From Euleptes europaea (taxonomy: Eukaryota; Chordata; Lepidosauria; Squamata; Sphaerodactylidae): 64,000 nt of DNA. Positions 11,985 to 24,429 of the stretch are shown one piece after another (position 1 is the stretch's first letter; every line of letters begins with the position of its first letter). The notes below the pieces were generated by a model. The model did not search any database. It had not been told where the DNA came from and saw only the letters and a list, made by a program, of their open reading frames with translations. The stretch lies in contig NC_079312.1 in the NCBI RefSeq assembly GCF_029931775.1, forward strand, positions 11,663,821 to 11,727,820, read 5' to 3'. Both the position numbers and the translations under genes were made by a program.

Positions 11985-12076
11985 TCCTAGAAGCACCTGG
12001 TTGGCCAATGTGTGAACAGACTGCTGGACTTGATGGACCTTGGTCCGATCCAGCATGACTTTTCTTGTGTTCTTAT
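11985..12076 (+). mobile_element. LINE-tail fragment (L2 or CR1 type)
   Basis: Contains ctgctggacttgatggacc, ttggtccgatccagc and a ttctta-type end, a common squamate LINE or SINE 3-prime tail. Confidence 0.55.
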
Positions 12077-12399
12077 GCACCCAGAGTTCTAGGAATACAA
12101 AATTCAGAAAAATGCAAACACAATTCTATCCAAAGTGTAAACAATACAGAACATAGATTTTAAAGGCAGAAGACAGAACAGTAAGGTCAAGGTGATAGAC
12201 ATGATGAACTAACTACAATCCTGTAAAAACACCCCTCTGAACTGGCTGTAAACTTATTCAAACAGAAGAAATTTCTAATACTGCCTGGACCGCTTATAGA
12301 TCGTGTTGACTGGTCATCATGACAGATGTTGTCAAGATCTTGGGATCTGGGACAGCCCCCGCTTGTCCATCCTGGTTGCTGAAATAATGTAAGGACCAC

Positions 12400-14210
12400 A
12401 TTAATTATGTCCATCACAAATCAGTCAACCCAAAGAGGTGGTTATCCACCCACTCCTTATAAAGCCAACACTACAGAAAATGTAGGTATGAAGAAGCATA
12501 CATTAAACTGGTTGGAATAATTCCTCATGGATCGGACTCAAAGAGGTACCTTTGGAGAGCACTTACCAGTGCAGGACAGATCCTGTGGGGTACCACAGGG
12601 TGCAATCCTATTCCCCGTGCCTTTCAGTCTCTATGTAAAGCCCTTCAGCCAAATCATTTATAGTTTTGGAGTTGATGGTCAGCAATATGCTGAGGATACC
12701 CAGCTCTATACATCCTTATCCAAATTACCTGGAGATGCGGTAGAAATCCTGAATTGCTGTTAGGCTGCTGTGGTTAAGCAGTTAAAAGTGAATGGATTGA
12801 AACTAAAGCCTGAAAAGCCTCAGGTAATGCTGGCTGGGAAGGGAGAGATCTTGAAGGATATGTGTTCCTCACTTTTCACCGAGTTCAGCTGATGCTTGCT
12901 GACCCAGTTAACAGACTTCTCCTGCTAGAGAAGCAAGTGAAAGCAGGTGCAATAAATGCTTTCTTTCCTGCCCCCCAGTTTAGCTTGGAAGACGGCTCCC
13001 GACCTTGATATGGCCAATCGGGACACCAGGAACCATGCCACGGTGATAGCGAGACAAGACTACTGCTAATGCAGAAAATCAATTTTAGGGTTCAGCCAAA
13101 GGGGTCTGAAATGACCAACCGGACTAAGACATCGAAGCAAGCTCTTTATTAACTAATGTCATCAAGCGTGACCAAGGAAAGTACCTGTTCTTGGCTGAGT
13201 CCAAGATATGTACACCCTCCTTCATCTGAACAAAGCATATATTGACATAATCAGTACATTAATATAGGAAGTTACAATTAGGCAAGGCAGTATCATGCTT
13301 CCAATGAACAATCAGCATTTTTTCTGCTGTTCACCTTCCCTGCCTCTTGGCACCCAGACTCTTGCTTATCTATACAGCTTTATCCTAACTACTGTGAATA
13401 CTACTAAGCGTAACTTTATGCAGAATACATTTGGCACACAGCGTAGCAAGTTAGGCTAAGATGGAATATGGGGGAAAGAGACTGACGTGTCATAAGTCAG
13501 AATGCAGACTATTAATCTCTGAGGAGATAAGAGATAGGGTAAAATAAACCAGGTCAGCCTGCCTTCTACTTAAGGGGGACACTGAAGAAATACCATGAAG
13601 CTAAGAACTCCCACAAGGATTAAATGATTTCAGAACTTGAGGATTTATAATTTTTGCCATCCTTGCAATGCATTTTACATTTGTCTCCCCTCAAAATCAA
13701 CCCAGAGACTACAATTGGTGCAAAACCCCACGGCTCGGTTATTCACAGGAGCTAGACAGAGACTACATATTACGCCCATTCTTCAGTTGGTCCATTGATT
13801 GCCCATCAGTTACCAGGCTCAGTTTAAGGTATTGGCTATCACCATAAGTCGGCTGCGACTTGACGGCACTTCACACACACACACACCACATACAAAGCCC
13901 TTTGTTGTCTTCGTTCCTCATATCTGCAGGACTGCCTCTCCTCCATGCACCACGACAACAACTTTGCTGATCTCAGCAGGGCATCCTACAGCTGCCACAC
14001 TGCAAATGGCAAACTCAACAACTGCTCATACACGTGTCTTCTGTTTTGGGGGGGCCCTTATGGAACGGCATGTCTGAGGAAGTCCAGAAGGCTCCCACTT
14101 TCCTGGCCTTCCGCGAATTATGCAGATCTAAATAATTCAGGAGGGCTTGTCTGCACTGATGATAGGGCTGTACTGGAACCGTACTGGAAGCCAGCCTGAC
14201 TGCCTTCTTC
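12400..14210 (+). mobile_element. L2-clade LINE, interrupted by a later insertion
   Basis: Bases 12527-12763 encode CGVPQGAILFPVPFSLY and YAEDTQLYTSL, the reverse-transcriptase motifs of L2-type LINEs (the catalytic YADD is changed to YAED). The trace continues to about 13070 (ATVIARQDYC) and resumes at 13708 with HWLP-type sequence, parallel to the better copy at 45030-45420. The gap between is foreign. A fragment of 5S-SINE tail sits at 13842-13890. Confidence 0.75.
13075..13705 (-). mobile_element. LTR-like insertion in an L2 LINE (fossil)
   Basis: About 630 bp splits the L2 trace. On the minus strand it has a purine-rich run (gaggggaga) near its start and an AATAAA followed by a short R-U5-like end. 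No internal coding region or clear flanking duplication is seen. It may be a solo LTR or the edge of an old endogenous retrovirus. Confidence 0.35.
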
Positions 14211-14709
14211 CTGACCCTGCTCTGCAAGAGGAGCCAGAGATTCCCCTTGTGGAGCTTCCCAGCCTGTGAGAGCTTCTCTTCCCCCCTCCCCCACTCCTCC
14301 CCCACTCCTTACCCAGTCCAACTTCTCGAGCCTCAATCCTCCAGCTCTCCTGCAAGCTCAGCGGGATCCCAAAAAGATGAAATTGGAGGACTTCAGTATT
14401 TCTCTCCTTTTTTTTGTAGCCTCTCTAGGAACTGTGTCTCTGTCTTCTTCTTAACACTTTACTAGGCTCTTGTGCACAGACAGGACAAAAAGAACTATTT
14501 TGATGACCATTTTTTTCAAATTAAGGAAAAGATTAAATGTGCTCTTTAAGGCCCAACCTGGCCAAGAAAATCTACTCTCTAGTCCCAGAGGTGTAAAGTC
14601 TGGCTGTGGTTGCTCAGTGGGGCTGGCAAGTCATTCTCTTCATGCTCAGATGCATTGTCAGCCAATGAAAAGCTAGGCAGAATACAAAACAGAGTAAAAA
14701 ATTGAACAC

Positions 14710-14922
14710 ATGAACATATGAAGCTGCCTTCTACTGAATCAGACCCTTGGTCCATCAAAGTCAGTATTGTCAACTCAGCTTGGCCGTGGCTCTCCAGGGT
14801 CTCAGGCAGAGGTCTTTCACATCACCTACCTGTCTAGTCCCTTTAACTGGAGGTGATGGGGATTGAACCTAGGGCCTTCTGCATGCCAAGCAGATGCTCT
14901 ACCACTGCATCACAAATCAGCC
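14710..14922 (-). repeat. tRNA-Ala-headed SINE
   Basis: The minus strand begins with a tRNA-like head (agtggtagagcatctgcttg, gcatgcagaaggccc, ggttcaatcccc) resembling tRNA-Ala. It ends in a LINE-like tail containing ccaagggtctgattcagtag. Two further copies are at 39303 and 41262. Confidence 0.85.
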
Positions 14923-15399
14923 CAGCAAGGTCAGGGAACAATCAGCCAATGTTTAGAAAAGACTATGAAGCCAGACAATAGAAGTCAACACCTGAGCTAA
15001 GGCATACCTCAGCAACCCCGTAATGGCAGCCAACATCTTATCTGAACAACATTCATTATATTTTAGAAACTGCCAAATTGACCTCATATTATTTTGGAAA
15101 TGGTACCCATTCATTATTGGTTTTTCTTTTATAAATGGGAGGTTTCTACATTTCTCCTACACCAATGAAAAACTGAGAAGTATTCCCACAATAACCAAAA
15201 ATTGATATTTTCGCACACAACCAATGTAACACATAACATTTACCAGGGACCGGGCCATTTCCGGCTCTTTGGACTGGGCTCCCTGATGAAATGAGGGTGG
15301 GGGGGCTTCTTGGAGATCTTCAGGAGGTACTGCAAGGCCTGCTTGTTTGCCAAGGCAGGTGACTTTTGAGGGAGCAAGGGACAGAGAGGTGTGGGGTTT

Positions 15400-15540
15400 G
15401 CTATTTTATTTTTTATTTTAACTGAGATTTTCTAATTATTATTATTTAACTATTATTGCAAGCCACCTTGAACCACAAGAAATAGTGGAATATAAAAGTT
15501 CTAAATAAGTAAGTAAATAAATAAATAAATAAATAAGGAC
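15400..15540 (+). mobile_element. L2-type LINE 3-prime end with TAAA repeats
   Basis: Contains gcaagccaccttgaaccaca, then tataaaagttctaaataa and (TAAA)n. This is the common 3-prime end of L2-type elements in lizards. Confidence 0.6.
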
Positions 15541-15640
15541 GTCTTGAGATTTGTGCACCTACCAAACAAATTTCTTCCAAAATCCCCCCTCCCCCCCCCC
15601 ACAAATATATAATTGTTACAACTATCTTGCAAGGCATGTT

Positions 15641-16637
15641 AGTCTGAAAATGTCACTGCCTAAAGGACTTCCAAAAAACTTCCAGGCCTACTGTGGATTT
15701 GAACCCAGATCATAAGCCAACACTTTGGCTCCTGAACTTAACTGACCCACATTTTGAACGTTAGCAATATAGGTCGGATTCACTCATGGGGATCAGTCGT
15801 GGCTGCAGGTGCCCTTATCTAGTGTCTGCAAGAGGATTTCTGCCTTACAGCTTTATACCCAATTTTAAAGAGACATTCAACACTAACATTTGAAACATTT
15901 AATGAATCCCAACTCATAAAACGCACACAAAGCACAGAAAACGCATGATCTGAATTACCTGACAAAAATAACAACCCCTTTAAAGATCTATGATCCTTTC
16001 TTAGCTGAGTTTTATTTTATCTGATTGATAAAGAAACAATTACGGGTGGCCAACTGCCTGAAGGAAAAAGTATGCTGTCCCTTTAACAAAGGGTTTATGT
16101 GATGTTATTTACCTCTTCAGTATCTCTTCCACTACCCATTTCCACACACTTCCTGTGAAAGGGGCAGGAGAGTTCTTCCCCTCCAGCAACCCTAATGCAG
16201 ATACCCTTCCAAAATAAAGTGGTGAGAGGAAAGGAAAATTTTCTCAGTCTGCTCCATAAAGTTATGACCACAATGGGGGAATCTAAAGAGGGCTGTGAGG
16301 AGTCAAGATGTGAGGAGTAAACCTTGACCCAGGGCTTATTCCAGGTCATTTCCTGCTCATAGAGTCTGAAGGAATGGGTTCAGAGCAGGAGGAGGGAATC
16401 TTTTCCCTCCTGATTTTCTCTGACAGAATCTGGGGGTGGGTGGGGAGGACAACTCGGATTGGGGGAATTAGTGTCTCACAATGTTCACTTGCCAAATCCA
16501 AGGATACCTGCCCATTTCCACAAGACTGAATTTGGTGGGGAGGCCTGACCTCTCTGAACTGACGGAGTTGTTGGGTTGGGGGACAGAATCATTTCTTTTT
16601 AACCCAAATTAATCCTACTGCCAGAACTCTTTGGCAT
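15641..16637. other. Downstream region of gene B, no gene recognised
   Basis: Unique-looking sequence after the stop codon of gene B (minus strand). An AATAAA on the minus strand at 16011-16016 is a possible polyadenylation signal about 620 nt beyond the stop. No other feature is supported. Confidence 0.4.
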
Positions 16638-18859
16638 TCACAGTTGTGAGGCCCCTTTGTGGGTTCTTAGATGCTGTTGAAGACTGCCACTCTGAGTGAA
16701 TCTCTTTCCACAATCTGAGCACTCAAAAGGTTTCTCTCCTGTATGGATTCTTAAATGCTTTTGAAGATTGCCACTATGACTGAATGTTTTCCTACACACT
16801 GAGCATTCAAAAGGTTTCTCCCCTGTGTGGGTTCTTTGATGTTGTTGAAGAGTGTCACTCCGACTGAATTTTTTCCCACACTCTGAGCACTCAAAAGATT
16901 TCTCCCCTGTGTGGGCTCTCAGATGCTGTTGAAGATGGCCACGCTGTCTGAAGCTCTTTCCACACTCTGAGCATTCAAAAGGTTTCTCCCCTGTGTGAGT
17001 TCTCTGATGGTGTTGAAGACTGAAGCTCCAACAGAACTTCTTTCCACACTCTGAGCATTCAAAAGGTTTCTCCCCTGTGTGGGTTCTTAGATGCATTTGA
17101 AGATTGGAATTCACAGTGAATTTCTTTCCACATTCTGAGCATTCAAAAGGTTTCTCCCCTGTGTGGGTCCTTAGATGCATTTGAAGACTGGAACTCACAG
17201 TGAATTTCTTTCCACATTCTGGGCATTCAAATGGTTTTTCCCTTATGTGGGTTCTTTGATGCTGTTGAAGATACCCTCTTGAACTGAATCTCTTTCCACA
17301 CTCTAAGCATTCAAAAGGTTTCTCCCCTGTATGGGTCCTTAGATGCTTTTGAAGACTGAAACTGTGACTGAATTTCTTTCCACACTCTGAGCACTGAAAT
17401 GATTTCTCTCCTGTATGGGTTCTTTGATGCTGCTGAAGAGTGTCACTTCGACTGAATCCCTTTCCACAGTCTGAGCAGTCAAAAGGTTTCTCCCCTGTGT
17501 GGGTTCTTAGATGCTTTTGAAGACTGGAACTGCGACTGAATCTCTTTCCACACTCTGGGCATTCAAATGGTTTCTCTCCTGTGTGGGTCCTTAGATGCAT
17601 TTGAAGACTGGAACTCACAGTGAATTTCTGTCCACATTCTGAGCATTCAAAAGGTTTCTCCCCTGTGTGGGTCCTTAGATGCATTTGAAGACTGGAACTC
17701 ACAGTGAATTTCTTTCCACATTCTGAGCATTCAAAAGGTTTTTCCCCTGTGTGGGTTCTTAAATGCCATTGAAGACTGCGATTCCAACGGAACTTCTTTC
17801 CACACTCTGAACATTCAAAAGGTTCCTCCTCTGTGTGTGTTCTTTGATGCATTTGAAGACTGGCACACACAGTAAATTTCTTTCCACACTCTAAGCATTC
17901 AAATGGTTTCTCCCCAGAGTGTGTTCTTTGATGCATTTGAAGACTGGAACACACAGTGAATTTCTTTCCACACTCAGAGCATTCAAAAGGTTTCTCTCCT
18001 GTGTGGGTTCTTTGATGCTGTTGAAGATGGCCACGTGAACTGAACTTCTTTCCACACTCTGAGCATTCAAATGGTTTCTCCCCTGTGTGGATTCTTTGAT
18101 GGTGTAGAAGACTGCTCCTTGAACCAAATTTCTTTCCACATACTGAGCATTCAAAAGGTTTCTCACCTGTGTGGGTTATTTGATGCTGTTGAAGAGTGTC
18201 ACTCCGAGTGAATCTCTTTCCACACTCTGAGCATTCGAAGGGTTTTTCCTCTGTGTGTATTCTTTTGTGTACAAGGAGCTGGGATCTGAATTTGAAGTAC
18301 TTTCCACACCAAAAGCATTTATGTTCTTTTATTATACTGTCATTTGTAAAATGTACATTACTTTTTCTTCCATGAGAGAACGTGATTCCACTCTCTGAGC
18401 AGATAAATTGCTTCTCTCCTGAATGATTCCTTTGGTGTTGAACAAGGCCTGATTTCTGTGGAAAGCTCTTGCCAGAGTTTGAGCAGCTATATGGTTTTTC
18501 TCCTTTATGTGTTATTTGATGTCTACGGAGCTCTGCTCTGCAAAGGAAGCTCTTTCCACACTCCAAGCATTTTATGGGTCTTTCCACTGTGCATTCACAA
18601 ACTGATATTATATTCGGTTTGATCAGAGAAGCACAGAGGCCTTCATTCCTTCTTATTTTAATTGTCTTTTCTTCTTGGACTGGGATTACACAGAAGCCCC
18701 CTCCTTGGCAAGGAATGGGCTTATCCATTGTCTTCTCTGTGTGGCTTCCCTCCTTGATCTCTGGTCCATCTCCATCCCTGAAGCTTCCTTCGGCCTCTTC
18801 ATTCTTGACTTTTTCCAAAGAGAACCCCTGGAATTTCCCATGTGTCTTCTCTGTATCTC
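16638..18859 (-). CDS. Gene B exon 6: C2H2 zinc-finger array (23 finger units, 21 intact)
   Basis: The exon begins at an acceptor (gcggcag, then GAGATACAG) and is joined in frame to the preceding exon. An acidic spacer ([27 protein letters not shown]) leads to finger 1 (CLECGKSF to HQITH). Fingers 2 and 3 are degenerate (second Cys changed to Ser; finger 3 also lacks its His pair), and fingers 4 to 23 are intact. Most are joined by TGEKPF linkers. Several share identical DNA-contact helices: TVSSSLQMH occurs three times and SRSDTLQQH twice, with one TRSDTLQQH. This shows internal duplication by unequal exchange. The protein ends [11 protein letters not shown]. Fingers 1 to 4 align with those of gene C, including the degenerate third finger, so the two genes are paralogues. 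Confidence 0.95.
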
Positions 18860-19552
18860 CTGCCGCAATAAAAAAAGAGGTCCAATCAGCACACTCCCCA
18901 TTAACGGGTGTGAATTTCCTTTATCAGAATTTCCTTCCCTCCAAACTGAAACGCTAGTCACACTTTATCTCCAGCTGTTTCTATCTTCTACCTGCCCCCC
19001 CAAACTCCCTGTAAGGACTTTAAGGAGGAAAGTAGCAAAGAATCATTTCTGCACTGTTCACATTTGACTTTCAGTGCAGCTCTCTTGTTTATCTGCTCTT
19101 GATTAAAGTTCACATGATACCCAGTCCTGCCACTGCACAGAGAGTTTTCTTCTAGTTGTGACGAGAGCTATGAGAAGCCGGATTTCAGCTTCCTAAAAAT
19201 ACATGTTTGGTGTGGAGAAAGTAGAATGTAGAACCTCACCCCACAGTTCAAAGGGGACCAACACAGTTTTTGGAATAGGGGCCAGTTTGGGGAGGGGCAG
19301 GGATGGCCTGAAGGTATCTGGATGGCCACTGCAGGATAGGGTTGATGGAAATTGGGCATTGTCCAGTCTGGCTATTCTAATTAATACCCATCTTTCCCTG
19401 GCATCTACAGTATCTAAGAAAACTGCAGCCAATCAAGAGCCATAGATGTGCTTTTAAATTCTACCAAAGCAAGAGTTGCTAACAAGGGAAGCATAAACCC
19501 TCCATGTCTATTCCTTGCCCTTTCCCTTGACATAACCATGAAGGATACTCAC

Positions 19553-19675
19553 TCGCAGCTATCTCACTTGGGAAGGAAATGCTCTCTTGAAATTCCCTTG
19601 AGGAACTCTCCAGCCTTTCTTCGGACACAAGACCTTTTTCTGTATCCACCGTAGTCACTCTTACATTCCTGGCTT
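19553..19675 (-). CDS. Gene B exon 5: acidic exon in place of KRAB-B
   Basis: A 123-nt exon with acceptor caaag and donor GTGAGT. Joined to KRAB-A it reads EARNVRVTTVDTEKGLVSE, continues with LESSSREFQESISFPSE, and keeps phase 1 on both sides, so it can be skipped or kept without changing frame. Gene C has a longer version (53075-53233). Conserved sequence in both genes within otherwise diverged intron supports a coding role. I do not recognise the motif as KRAB-B, KRAB-b or KRAB-C. Confidence 0.7.
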
Positions 19676-20177
19676 CTTTGACATAGAGAGAGGGGAGGAA
19701 TATGATCATTCTTATATGGGCAATGAAGGAAATCCCAAGTAGTGGGGGAAAATTTCTGGAAGGACAAAGTTGGTCAAGATCAAAGCCAATAATCCCAACC
19801 AGTGTAAGGGTAACAGATCCGTTCCAGAGCACAGTCACAGTGAATGAATGTAATCCCATCTGGGGGAAGGATATGTTATGAAAGTTGGCAACTTAGAAAT
19901 TAGGATCTGGCCCCTGGTCTTTCTGAGGGCTTCTCATCCCACATCAGCCTCAGGCCAGCGAACCCTCTCTGGCTTGGGTGTTGGCCACAATATTGGCTTC
20001 AGTTGCCCCTGGGCCATGCAGGTAGCTTGGGTAGCTCGAATTGGCTATGTTGAACATGGCTTTCTCTGCAACCCCATCTCCTCAAGGCCCCCAGCAGTGG
20101 GCAAGTAGTGAGGCAAGCCTCAAAATGGCATACTGCTGTTCAATATTTTTATCCATCTTTCAACCCAATGGCACCTA

Positions 20178-20432
<255 letters not shown>

Positions 20433-20534
20433 TCAGAGCCTCTCTCACTCACACACCTTAAGAGCAACTGCTGGAGCAAAAGCCCCCATGAGAAAGGTGG
20501 GGGACCCAGGCTATCCCCCTCTCATCTCCCCTAC

Positions 20535-20605
20535 CTGGACTGGAGGTGAAGGAGCCATTTCTACTCCTCTGCAAAGACAGTGGCTCAACATCCTCTCTTC
20601 ACTAC
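20535..20605 (-). CDS. Gene B exon 3: 71-nt linker before KRAB
   Basis: Bounded by cctcgcag and GTAGGG. It reads GSEERMLSHCLCRGVEMAP and ends PVQ in phase 0, which is exactly what the KRAB exon requires. The exon at 53891-53961 has the same length and pattern. Without this exon the linker at 22755 would join KRAB out of frame. Confidence 0.75.
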
Positions 20606-22754
20606 CTGCGAGGGAAACAAATAGGCAGGAAGCATGTTAGCCTCAACTTCCTATTCTGTTTACTTGAGGGAATCTTGCTTCATGCACCCCGGGTTCCTAG
20701 GGTTGTGAAACCTTGCCCTGTGTACACTCAAGAAATGTGTAAGGATTTTTAGGAAACTGTGGGAGAGGATGGCAGAGAACTACCAAGTACCCATGAGCCT
20801 TGTGATAAATGCTGCCAACACATTTCTGACTTCCGTGAGATCTGACATGTGCCCTGTGAACACTGGAGCTCAAAGCCAATACAGCATCCCAGCAGGAACA
20901 GACCAAAGGGCCAGGCATACCATTTGCACACTGGCTGGTCCCTCCCACATGCGCTTGAGTCCGGCTGGCAGGAGACAGTGGGAGGTGGAAATGAGGTTGC
21001 ATGATACGTTGCTTTAACATCCATCTGAAAGCTCAGACATGGCTTTAGTGCCTGTGAAAACTCTAGGGTAATATTGATGGGTTTCCAGAGTGCAGACATT
21101 CTGATGTCACATCCAGATTTTTGGCCAGGTGAGACATCAACCTCACATCCACCCCATGCCCCACTGCCAACGTCTGTGGGGGTGCCAGGCCCCCACACAG
21201 CCCCCATGTTGCCAGCCCCCCTTTCATCCGCACACCCTCCCTCCTAGCCTGAATGGATGTACTGTCAGGGTGACACTGTGGACAAGTGCCACAAGGGTCA
21301 TACCAAATATAGGGAGCACTTCCATGCCTATGTCCCACAAGGGAACTGTACAGCAGTGAACACAGCAGAGGATCCTGGGATGAAACCACAGCAATGCTTC
21401 CAAAGAAGCCTCTCTGGGAGAAATCAAGGTGCACTAACAACACACAAACCACACCAGGTGAGAAGGCAAAGATGCCTCTTCCTGTATTGTCTTTTACATG
21501 ATATGCAATCACTGACCATTAACAAAATTCCAACATTAAGTGCCCTGTGACAGTCTGGAACCTCCGATTCAAAGCTTCCCATTGCCCCCAAAGCTCCTGC
21601 CCAATACATGACACACCTTAATATCTCCAGTTTTTGTAATCCTGAATTATAATTCAATCAAAAACTGCTTTTCCTGGTGCCATTTAGTGAGTTCTACGGT
21701 TTCCTTTTGATTACTCTCAGGTGTTCCTTTATTCTATGTCGTGATCTTCTGTTTCTTGAAAAGAACCCATTTTATGCTATGGGCCCAAAACTGTATAACT
21801 TAACCTGACTTTAGAGCCAGGAAAAAGTCTCTCTGATTCTGGATACTAGCTGAACTGCAGCATGCTCCCAACACACACTGGATACCTTTTCATTTCATCT
21901 GATTTCTTCACAGAACAGGACCGCTCCCCCCCCCCTGATTTTTCCTCCCTATTTTCCAAACCATTATTTCCCACTTCCCACAATTAGCTCAAAGATTAAC
22001 TCCTGCTCCAAACTAGAAGAGTTCTGCTGAATGTTAGTTGTTGCTATATCAATTGGGTTATGGAATGTTTCTTCTAATATTTACTTAGGATGAGTTCCCC
22101 ACCACCACTTTTGTACCAAATTCCTAGATAAACTGTATTCCTTTTAAATCAGATCTCTATCATCCTTTTCCTACTAAAAACCTGCTACTCACAGCCTCCT
22201 CTTTAAGTAAAATATTCCGATTTGCAGCACCTGGCACGAACATGCAAATTCATTCCTCATATTAATCTAAATGCATGTTCACATGTTTGCGGGGGTGTGG
22301 TAATAGCATCCTAGTCCAGTATCATGTTTCAGGCTGTGGCCCACCAGATGTTCCCAGAAAGCCTTTAGGCAGAGGCACAGAACCCAAATTATTGGCTCTA
22401 ATCAAAGGGCTTTCAGATGTATGCTGCATCAGAAATTGGAGGCTCCATTTTTTCACTATTGCTCACAGCTGTGCCCAGATTTGTCTACTGTTCCTTTTTT
22501 GAGCCACCTGGAATCTCTATAATGGAAGGGAGATATAAATAGTTTGATTCATGGGAATAAGAATGGAACTGCCTTGCATAAATCCGTCTAATACCCCTTA
22601 AAGTGAGTGGTCATCACTACATCCTATGACTCTGAGACCCAGAAGTCCACTCTGTTTTGTGTGCAGAAGTATGTCCTTTCTCTCCTGTCCTAAACCTTCT
22701 ACTCCACAGCTTCACAATGTGCCCCAATCCCTTCCCGGCACAAGTAATGCTTAC

Positions 22755-22869
22755 CAGGTAAGAGGGCATCTTGGGCACACTCCTGGGCCTGCACCCTCTG
22801 CCCTTCCTCTGACAAAGCTCTTTCCGCCTCAGAGATGTTAGCTTCCATCTTCACAGAGGGTCCCCACAT
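22755..22869 (-). CDS. Gene B exon 2: linker after SCAN
   Basis: A 115-nt exon with acceptor ctgtttcag and donor GTAAGC. It reads MWGPSVKMEANISEAERAL and ends CAQDALLPG. Its internal ATGs could also serve an alternative transcript that lacks SCAN. Paralogous exons at 1105 and 55914 have the same length and phase. Confidence 0.75.
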
Positions 22870-23040
22870 CTGAAACAGCAGCAAGAGTGATGGGTAAGAG
22901 AAGGAATGGAACAGGCTGAGAAGGTGGATCCTGGCCCACTCCCAGACTCCTCACCCCTGCATTGACCAGCAGAGTCGCTTCAACCACAAAGGCAAGAACC
23001 AGGGTTGGGTTTCCCACCCAGCCTAGTGAATTCTCTAGAG

Positions 23041-23896
23041 CAGGGGTGGGGAACCTCAGGCCCGGGGGCCATATGAGGCCCCCAAGGACATTTTTTGTGG
23101 CCCTCGGGAGCTCTGGGACCCTGCTGCAGAGGCGGGGCGCACCACGGCTTACAGCGGCTCTGCGGCGCCCTTTGGACCTCCTCTTGCCGACTGTCGGCTG
23201 TTGAGCAGCGAGAGGGAGGGGGAAAGAGGCTGGCGGCTCCCGGCAGCAGAGCATGCATGCAGGAGCCGATTGGGCTTCTGGGGGCCCCTTTTGTGGACTC
23301 TGGGGAGGAGAGGGCATGGAGACTGGGGCCCGGTCGCGCGGGGCTCTGTGCGCCGCCGGGGATGTGTGGGCAGGGGAGGCTAGGGCCCGGTCGCATAGGG
23401 CCAGCCTGTGTGTGTGTGTGGGGGGGAAGGCTTTTCTCTCTTTTCTTCCTCTTTTTCTGTCACTCTTTCTCCTTTCTCTCCCTCTTTCTCCCTCTTTTTC
23501 TGTCTCTGTCTTTGTCTCCCTCCGTCCTTTTCTTTGTCTCCCTCCGTCCTTTTCTTTCTTTCTCCCTCTCTCTCCATTTCTTTCTCCCTTTCTCTCTCCC
23601 TCCCTTTTCCTCTTTCTGTTTTCCTTCCTCCCTTACCGATCAACTGTGGGCTGTGCCTCCCTGGCACCTCGTTTGCTTGGGCCCACTGCTGGCTGCATGG
23701 GAGGGGGGAGGGGGGGCGCCCCGCAGGCCTTCTCTGTGTGGCCTCCCCTGGGGTTGCCAACCTCCAGGTGGTGGCTGGAGACCTGGCAACTCTCGCCTCT
23801 TCCCCCCCCACCGGGAGATCTACACCTGGTATGGCCCCTGAATGATGTCATAAATATGCAAATGGCCCTTGGCAGGAAAAAGGTTCCCCACCCCTG
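23041..23896. mobile_element. Non-autonomous hAT DNA transposon with 8-bp target duplication
   Basis: The element starts caggggtggggaacctcagg and ends ggttccccacccctg, a terminal inverted repeat of 15 bp. It is flanked on both sides by ctctagag (23033-23040 and 23897-23904). The paralogous site at 56165-56180 (gaattctctagaagtagaag) is empty. It is 856 bp long and has no transposase motif. It contains a (C,T)-rich tract at 23430-23630 and a fragment of the TAGGGTTGCC-type MITE near 23752. Long open frames in it come from the pyrimidine tract. Confidence 0.93.
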
Positions 23897-23976
23897 CTCT
23901 AGAGGTAGAGATACCTGGCGCAGGGAAGCCTTAAGATAAGCTTGTTGCTTGAATGGGCTGACTGACGCACCCTTAC

Positions 23977-24372
23977 CTGTTCTGCCTGCCTCTTCTCCTC
24001 TGCCTGACTCAGGAGGAAACCTTCGGCCAGGGCCACTGCCTGGGAACTGGTCTCCGGCCCACATCCTCTGACCCAGGTCTCCATCTCTGGGGGCAGGATG
24101 CTCAAGAACTGTTCCAGGATCACCTGGTTCAGGATTTGCTTCTTGGTGTGCCTCTCCGGCTTCAGCCAGCGGTTGCAAAGTCTATGGAGCTGGCTGCAAA
24201 CCTCTCGGGGCCCATCAGCCTCATGGTAGCGGAAGTGCCGGAAACGATGGCAATGTTCATCTGAGATTACAGTGTCCTGAGCCAGGATCTCTGGAACAGC
24301 TCTTTCCCAGAATTCAACACCACTCCTAGCCTGGATGGGATGGGGGCCTTTCCTTGCTCTCTCCTCTTCCAT
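23977..24372 (-). CDS. Gene B exon 1: SCAN domain
   Basis: The 132 coding residues include SCAN at about residues 37-123: [49 protein letters not shown] and [13 protein letters not shown]. The exon acceptor is at 24402/24403 and the donor (CAG then GTAAGG) at 23976/23977. The ATG at 24372 is taken as start by comparison with gene C. The domain mediates homo- or heterodimers with other SCAN proteins, so the three neighbouring genes could in principle pair with each other (inference). Confidence 0.9.
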
Positions 24373-24429
24373 CTCCTTCCCCTTCTTTTGGGTTGCCTCC
24401 AACTGTGGGGAGATACCCTAAGGCATGAA

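Noticed and set aside
14710-14922. A functional tRNA-Ala gene
   Set aside because: Boxes A and B are present but the cloverleaf is imperfect and the sequence continues into a SINE tail; three dispersed copies exist.
23095-23939. Overlapping open frames of up to 248 codons on the plus strand near 23.1-23.9 kb
   Set aside because: They lie inside the hAT element and are driven by its CT-rich tract; the paralogues lack the whole segment.
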